Assembly: GCA_027946365.1 (NCBI GenBank)
Contig: JAPEUQ010000003.1
Span: 1,674,001-1,738,000 of the forward strand
Direction: 5' to 3'
DNA length: 64,000 nucleotides
Source: Kalmusia sp. IMI 367209
Taxonomy: Eukaryota; Ascomycota; Dothideomycetes; Pleosporales; Didymosphaeriaceae
Position 1 is the first letter of the stretch. The number at the start of each line of letters is the position of its first letter. The notes beneath the pieces were generated by a model. That model worked only from the letters and a program-made list of their open reading frames with translations. It did no database searches and had not been told where the DNA came from. Below are positions 57,476 to 64,000 of this stretch, in pieces. The position numbers and the translations under genes were made by a program.

Positions 57476-57760
57476 TTAAGAACGCTTGCCGCTTCCGAAG
57501 GTAATGCCAACGAGCTTCCAGTGTGATTTTCTGGGGGTATTGTGAGAGGCACAAGCCCAGCGTGCTGTAGTAGCATCGCAAAACTTGGGCACAAATTTGG
57601 GATCTTGTCCAAGCATTGTGTTAGCAATACCGAGAGCGATGGGATAGTCGGGGGTGATGTCGGATCCCGTAAGAATGCCGTGGGAATAGAAGTAAAAGGG
57701 TGCTGCATGAATTGTGCTAGAGGCTGCTGCCAATGCCTTTGGGGCAAGTCTGAAAATTGG
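57476..57760 (-). pseudogene. orphan terminal-exon-like coding fragment
   Basis: The minus-strand frame ending at the TAA at 57476 has a clear purine-N-pyrimidine codon pattern and protein-like text (APFYFYSHGILTGSDI, ANTMLGQDPKFVPKFC, HWKLVGITFGSGKRS), unlike the overlapping ATG-started frame of 116 codons (57472-57822), which has none. The good frame lacks an ATG upstream and is closed by TAA and TAG a few codons before about 57765. A TTTTCAG acceptor-like site precedes it, but no donor after an ATG in the 130 bp before the transporter stop codon gives a frame-correct join. It may be the 3' end of a gene whose start was lost, or a gene with an undetected short exon. Confidence 0.4.
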
Positions 57761-57896
57761 GGGCTGATCTTAGGAATACGTGAGATGACAGGTTGCAAAA
57801 TGCTACTAATGCTGGAAGACATGAATGAGATGGTAAAAGGTTCGATTAGTGGGAGGTAGTCGCCTCTCCTGAATCAGCTACGTAGGAGTGAGGTTA

Positions 57897-60800
57897 TCAT
57901 CGCTTAAACAATCGCTTCATCCAATAACCCTTGGGCTTCGCTTTATCCTCATCGTCTTCCTCGCCAACAACGCGCAAGAAGACTTCGTCGAGGGTAGTCG
58001 GTGACACAGAATAGTACTCGAGTCCGATCTCCTCTCGGTTCGACTCTAGTAGCTGGATGAGATCAGGGATATCATTGATACCCTGAGTGTTAGTTTTCTC
58101 AAACCCATCCACGTCATGAACGTCCGTTGACGTCTGGTCGTCCTTCTCCAGCTGCGACGCCGGTTGTCTGGACGCTGAAGCAGCCTTGAGAACCTTGAAC
58201 CGAAGTTGACCATGTCCACCATCTCTCGACCCCCACTTATCCATCTGCACGCCAGGTATCCTACTACTAAACCAACGTTTGACAGCATCCATTTCCTCCC
58301 TCGTAGTTGCCGGTGCAGATTTGAGAACCAATTGGACCACAAATGCATCGCCGTATTGATCGCCGAGCTCGGATACTGTGCCTAGCGCAAGCATCTTCCT
58401 CTTCATTATGCCGACTCTAGTGGCGAGTTTGTCGGCTTCCTCCATAGAATGGGTGGTGATCAGCAAAGCTCGGCCGGGTGCTGCTACGCCGAGAAGGGTA
58501 CGCCACATGACTCTTTTAGCGGCTGCATCCATACCGCTGCTTGGCTCGTCGAGAAGTAGGACACTTGGGTTTCCCATGAGCGCGATGCCAAGGGACAGTT
58601 TTCTCTTGTTTCCTCCTGACAGCTTCGAAGCAAGGCGAGTTTGGTAGCGAGCTAGACCGGTGGCAGTCAGAATGGCTTGAACAGAAGACTCCGGGTCTTG
58701 AACTCCTCTCGCGCGAGCATAGAAGTAAAGATGCTCGGTCACAGTCATAGTATCCATGGCGTCGAATTGCGGACACACACCAAGATGGCCTCGAGCAGCA
58801 GCTCGCTTCGAAATAATTGAGATGTTTTCGATGAAAACATCACCACCGCCATGAATACTAGTCGTAGGGTGGATATCGCCACGAATGAGCGAGATAGTAG
58901 ATGACTTTCCAGCTCCGTTCGGGCCAAGAAGCGAGAAGACTTGGCCTTGTGGGATACCAAAAGTGATGTCATCGACAGCATGATTATGGCCAAATTCCTT
59001 GTGCAAATGCAAGACACGGAGACTGTCATTGCTTTGCTCGGTGCGTGCTACTTCTTGCGCTACAGCTGGTACTAAAGTGTGAGCGGTGTCCTCAGAATGC
59101 CTCTGTCGAGATTTGGAGCGATTGAAGATTGGGGGACGATATCCGGAATCCCACCATACTAGGGTAACGAAGAGGACAATTGCCTGGATGGAAAGATACA
59201 GGATCGGACCGCCGTAGACGTTGATGGCTCCAGGATAGCTCGCGACCTGGTCTCCGTCGCAGAGCAAGGAGAACGAGTTCAGTGACAGGAGCATTGTTCG
59301 AAGAATGTTGCCCGAAGGCGTGATGGTCGCGAAAGCGTAGTGGAAGATCTTGATGTCACTATCAATGCGGTATGCTGGCGAATATGTCAAGATTGACATG
59401 TATCCGATGAAGTATAGCAGGAAGGTGGAAGCTTGAGCACCAGCGGCGAAGGCAAAGGTCGCTAATTGGGAGGTCGCCACGATGGATATGAGGTAGCAGA
59501 AGAGGATAGAGGCTAGGCCATAAAGAAAGAAGATGACAAATAGGTAGCCTGGTGCGTACCAAGCGGATGAAGCCTGTGGGAACAAGGTCAGGGCATGTAC
59601 AATAGGTAAAGGGAATGAAGTGGTTGCTTACCCCGACAAAGATGCCCGTAACGACAGCAGAAATGAGCAGAACAAAACAGAAGTCAAAGATCAGGTATGC
59701 CAACCACAAAGGTGCGGCCCGGATTCCGTTACTGTAATGCAATGCTCGAACTTTACGTAAGCGCTCCATAGTTGGGTATAAGGCGAAGAAAGCAGGGTAA
59801 ACGCTCATAGCGAGACCAAAGTATAGAATGAGCTGAAGAGTTTTCCCCATCCCAGGTGCAAAGGGCACAGCGAATTGTTGATATTGGGTCGAGATGGGAA
59901 TTCTGGTGAGAATGGTGTCGAGAGTACCTAGGACGACCAAGCCGGGAAGGACCCCACCGTTGCCCATGTACGACATGACAGGAGGTTCATTGTCTTGAAG
60001 GAAGAAGCCGCCTGGGGTGACATTGTGGAATCTCGTGTTAATGAAGTTATTGAACTCATCGAGCGTATTGACTGATTGGAAGCTTGACTGATCAACACCA
60101 GTGATGTTGGCGAGAACACGAGCATTGACACGGTCTGGGGGGCCAACAGGGATGAGTAAGGATCTGTCAGTATCCACGTTCGCAAGTGAGTAGACGTCAG
60201 GGTTGTTAGATGATTCGCCGGGATCGCAACCGACGGTATTGTACCCTTTGAGAAACAGTGTGACAAGGCCAGCAGCAATGATTGGAAGTAGAACAGCGCA
60301 GACGTATGGCCAATAGTTTCGACGAAGGATGGTGAAGCGCTTGCGAATGAGGATGAGAGTCTGTTGAGGCATGGTGGTACCCTTGCCCTTAGACATCTGC
60401 AGATTCTTATCGCCTTGAGGAATCGGACCAGGGGAAGGGAGAACAATGTCTGCATCCTTGGGTGAAGAAGTGATCGGTATCGACTCTTCGGTGGTGTCAA
60501 GTTTATGCTCCTTGACCTCTTCAGCGAGAGCAAGAAAGACATCTTCGAGCGTCGGGCCGACGATGTCGTAATTCTTAACGCCATGGGAACGAAGCTCATC
60601 GACAAATCTGGAGCGAAGCTGTTAGTATGATGAAGGAGAATTGGGAGGTACCAAGAAACTCACTTCGTCGCGCCGAGAGCGCTAGGGAACCAGTATGTCG
60701 TCATGGCTTCGGACGGAGCAGGCTTACGAACGCCATGCACTGGAGTGATGGAGACGCTCTTGGGGTATGTGACGTGGTAGCCAGCTCCGATGTTGTGTTT

Positions 60801-62973
60801 AAGTTGGACGGAGGTGCCCTTCATTTTGAGGTTGCCACGAGACAGGATGGCAATATAATCAGCAAGGACATCAGCCTAAAAGTGGCGGGCGATGTTAGTA
60901 GATGCTAGCTGAAAAGAAACGATGAGATGGAGACGGGGTGTATAAAAGGAACTGACCTCATCCAAGAAGTGTGTTGTGAGAAGAAAGGTTCTGTCACCTC
61001 GTTCAGCGAGAAGTATCTCCCAGATCTTCCGGCGGGAGAGAGGGTCCAGCCCAGACGACACTTCATCAACGCAACAAACCCGACTGCCACCTGTAAACAT
61101 CATGGCCAGCTGAAGCTTCCGCTTCTGGCCGCCAGATAGTGTCTTAGACTGCGCCTTCATCTTGTGACCGAGATCACATGCCTTAATTAGGCTCTTGATG
61201 GTTTCGCGGTTGTCCGTGGTGCCTGCCGACTTAAGTCTATTGAATATCTGCACATGCTCGAACACAGTGAGTTCGTCCCACATGACGTTTTTCTGAGGGC
61301 AGAGACCTAGGCCACCGGTGCCATCGATCTCAATAGAGCCGCTTGTGATGGTATTCAGACCCGAGATAGCGTCCAGCGTTGTGGACTTGCCGCTTCCGTT
61401 GGCTCCCAGTAGGACCATGATTTGGCCACGACGAGCCTTGATACTGAAGTCATTTACGGCCAACACAGTCTCAGGCGGCTTGATACCAATCTTAGCAAGC
61501 ACTTTGGCACGAAACCAGCTCGGCGTCCAGTGCTTCGAGAAAGAGGACAGAATGATGGAGTGCTCAGGGGAAGAAGTCGTCGTCTGTCGCTCCTTTGAAA
61601 CGGTGCCATACAACCATCGCTCGACAAATGCGCCCAGAATTGGGTACACTATGATCTGGGCGATAGCGAAGATCCAAAAGACGATACCAGGCAGAGTCCA
61701 GTTGATATCATCGTAGTCTGGGGCAGCCTTTACCAAGTTTGTGGACTGCAGAACACGTTCCCAGCGCGCAACGAACACGATAAACCAGACATAATTCATG
61801 CTGGGAAATAGCAGACTCAGCACAGCCACTGCGCCTGTACCGAACGGTCCAGCAACCTGCGCGATGATAGCTAGGATGATAGGGATGATCACCATGGTGA
61901 TGCCGGACAATTGCGCCTTGCGGAAGAAGCTCGCGCCGAAGATGGAGAAGCTGGTCAGGGCACCGCCTATGAGAATGTGGTATATGATCAAGATGCCCAT
62001 ATTGGCATGGGGAAAAGCCAATTGCCTTACGATAATTCCCATGAATATCCAGCCAGGGAGATAGATGAAGTCGAACGCAAGGTGGTTGGACAGGAGGCGC
62101 GCAGCCTGAGTATGCCATGGTTTCCCGGCCGGCGACATGGCTTCTACAAGCTGCGAAATGCCACCCTCCCTCTCAGAGGCCATCTGACCAGTGAGCTGGT
62201 ACGTGACACCGCATACACCTATGTACAATGCCACTGCCATGATGTCTATCAAAGCACCCATGTACAACGTCCGGATCTTCTCCTCACGCTCCTCCTGTGT
62301 CTTGTCCGTGAAGGGGTATTCGTTGATCGCGGTAGGCAAATCCGTTCCATTCAAGGAGGCGATGGCTCGATTTACGGCATTCTGGAACGGCAGGACATAA
62401 ATTTGGATATCATTGTCTTCCTGATCAACGTATATCCTCTCTCCAAAAGCACCGTCAGCGCGCATAGTATAATTCCATCCAAACCCATCTCCTTCCGTGG
62501 GCGACGAGTGGAAGCTAATTGCGCCAAAGCACAAACTTGCCCCGCGTAGCGAACTTGCACAAGTAGTCAAGAGATCTACATCTTGTTCTACGGTTGTAGC
62601 GATCTTCCCTGCACCTCTGACGGTACCTGACAAGTCCCCAATGACCTTCTCAATGTCGCCGCCAGTATGCCCATTGTTCACGAAGACGACGGTGTTCCGG
62701 TTACCGGTGGCGGCGCCGAGCGCGCTTTCGAAGCTTCGTATGGGCGTGGGAGAGCCGATACCAAACTCGGAGGGAGGGACGAAGAAGTTTTTTGCGTACG
62801 TGATGAAAAACATCTGACAATTGGGTTAGTTATAGGGGTGGAGGGTGCGGGGGAATATGTACGAATATAACGGGCGCCCAGAATGCGCGGATGCTCGTGA
62901 AGAACCAGTGGCGGACGAAGACAATCAGTAGCGTCTTCTTCGTGAGCGTCCATGTCTGCGACAGGATGGCCAT
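57897..62973 (-). CDS. ABCA-type full-length ABC transporter, 1610 aa
   Basis: Five exons on the minus strand: 62973-62863, 62813-60957, 60875-60664, 60607-59632 and 59573-57897; introns of 49, 81, 56 and 58 bp; all joins keep frame. Layout is TMD-NBD-TMD-NBD. An N-terminal helix (exon 1) is followed by a large extracytosolic loop and a helix cluster. NBD1: Walker A GANGSGKST near residue 503, signature LSGGQKRKLQL near 596, Walker B VCCVDEVSSGLDP near 617, switch LLTTHFLDEAD. TMD2 again has a large loop (about 790-900). NBD2: GPNGAGKSS near 1270, LSGGNKRKLSL near 1370, VLLLDEPSSGMDA near 1394, LITTHSMEEAD. Walker B of NBD1 has Glu after Asp, so both sites look catalytically complete. Family members move lipids or related molecules; the substrate here is unknown. 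Confidence 0.95.
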
Positions 62974-64000
62974 TGCGGCGTTGTAGCCTCCGGCGAGCGT
63001 GTAAATGGAGTACTAAAGGTGCGCTCCTGCGGAAGTCGACAGTTCCAGAAACAGTCGCATGGAGATCAACGCAGGAGGAAGAGTTGCATTCTACAGGAGA
63101 GATGTAGATTGAAGAGGCGCCACCTAGCCAGTGAAGAAACTGAATGAGAGCACGAAAAGAAGAGAAGGCAAATACAACTAGCACCGCCGAGGCTCCCTCG
63201 TAACCCGCGTAGGGAACTCATGTCGTCGTCTACGAAGGGGATCGGCGCCAAATTGGTCCGACGGCCTGCGCGTGTTCGATAACGGCGGACATGGCGTGCG
63301 CCACAACCTTGCCGCTAGATCGCCCCAAGGGCTCGGCTCCATTGGTGGCCGCGGCCTCACGCACCCCCCGCGAACTTTGGTTCAACGTGCTGTCTAAGTA
63401 ACTTCTGCTATACGGTACAGCCACCGATCTCACTATTGGCAGGTCCTCCAACAATTAACGTAGTGAGCAACAGCTGCCCGATATTCTGATGTTCACGCTC
63501 TAGGGGCCTCGCACCGAGGTCCCAATTGATTCCATGGCGCCCAGCATGCCTAGCAGCCGAGCCGACTCGCCGTCAAGACAACGTGATTGTGGGTACTGAA
63601 AATGATGGCAGTGCTCGCTAAAATCATCGTATTCCTCTGCCTGAGTTTCCCATCACGTCCATATATGTCGATGAGTCCATAAAGAGAGGAACAACACGGT
63701 AGGATGGTCATGAATCTGGGGTACCCATCTTTGTTAACCCACGACACTACGTATCTTCAAAGTACTTCTACGCATGTCTTAAAATATGACTATATGGATT
63801 CTTTTCAGGTAATTCTCTTTCGGGGTGGAGGTTGTGAGAAAGAAGGCAAGCATTCCACTCCAAAGGCTAGCAATTGCCCAGGCGAGTTGTAGAGCAGAAG
63901 GCGGGCAATATAAATTAGTTTTACTGCTTACATAGAATTGCAGGATATATACGGCATTAGTATAGTACTTTCATGTTCACAGTTGGCACAGAAGAGAAAC
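62974..64000. other. upstream region of the ABC transporter and window end
   Basis: About 1 kb with short unsupported frames only. The part next to 62973 is the leader and promoter of the transporter gene. Confidence 0.55.

Noticed and set aside
57472..57822. 116-codon minus-strand ATG frame
   Set aside because: Codon periodicity favours the overlapping alternative frame ending at 57476; the ATG frame's text is Pro/Ser/Leu-rich as expected of a shifted frame.

Overview
This window is nuclear DNA of a filamentous ascomycete (Pezizomycotina), probably a Dothideomycete; the class is an inference from overall character, not proven. The evidence is short spliceosomal introns (about 47-133 bp) with GTRNGT-type donors, CTRAY branch points and YAG acceptors, about 2-3 kb per gene, pyrimidine-rich leaders, and families typical of moulds: a GH7 cellobiohydrolase with CBM1, a CFEM protein, a DUF7704-type membrane protein, an ABCA-type transporter and Trp/Cys zinc-ribbon proteins. 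I see no operon, rRNA, convincing tRNA, phage or intact transposon.

Layout. 1-6.0 kb: no supportable gene. 6.0-9.9 kb: a 4-coumarate-CoA-ligase-like enzyme ending in a peroxisomal AKL signal, a small orphan protein and a four-span membrane protein. 11.8-20.95 kb: a trehalose-6-phosphate synthase complex regulatory subunit (TPS3/TSL1 type), a Gln/Pro-rich orphan, the splicing factor Spp2 and a Sfk1/DRAM-like membrane protein. 23.1-26.0 kb: a large disordered Ser/Pro-rich protein. 28.0-30.0 kb: ornithine decarboxylase behind a long ATG-free leader. 31.2-37.1 kb: a secreted GH7 cellobiohydrolase and, divergently, a repeat-bearing probable GPI-anchored wall protein. 38.2-43.6 kb: an EthD-like protein with a 14-nt micro-exon, an orphan with an acidic tail, a zinc-ribbon protein and what looks like a frame-broken relative. 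43.9-51.2 kb: an LRR protein with a C-terminal Cys motif, an atypical short-chain dehydrogenase, an F-box-like protein and a CFEM membrane protein. 51.2-57.5 kb: gene-poor, with three related TATA-containing units without obvious coding potential. 57.5-63.0 kb: an orphan terminal-exon-like fragment and a five-exon ABCA-type transporter.

The genes do not form one pathway. Several are housekeeping (trehalose, polyamine, splicing); others concern the cell surface and plant-derived carbon (cellobiohydrolase, CFEM, wall protein, acyl-CoA ligase). The observations most worth testing are (1) the ornithine decarboxylase leader, which holds a 142-codon ATG-less open frame ending Pro-Pro-stop just upstream of the main start, and (2) the three-copy promoter/leader-like family at 52.7-56.8 kb, two copies of which are divergent and share a 12-bp element next to each TATA box. 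Gene models are spliced by eye; each was checked for reading-frame continuity.
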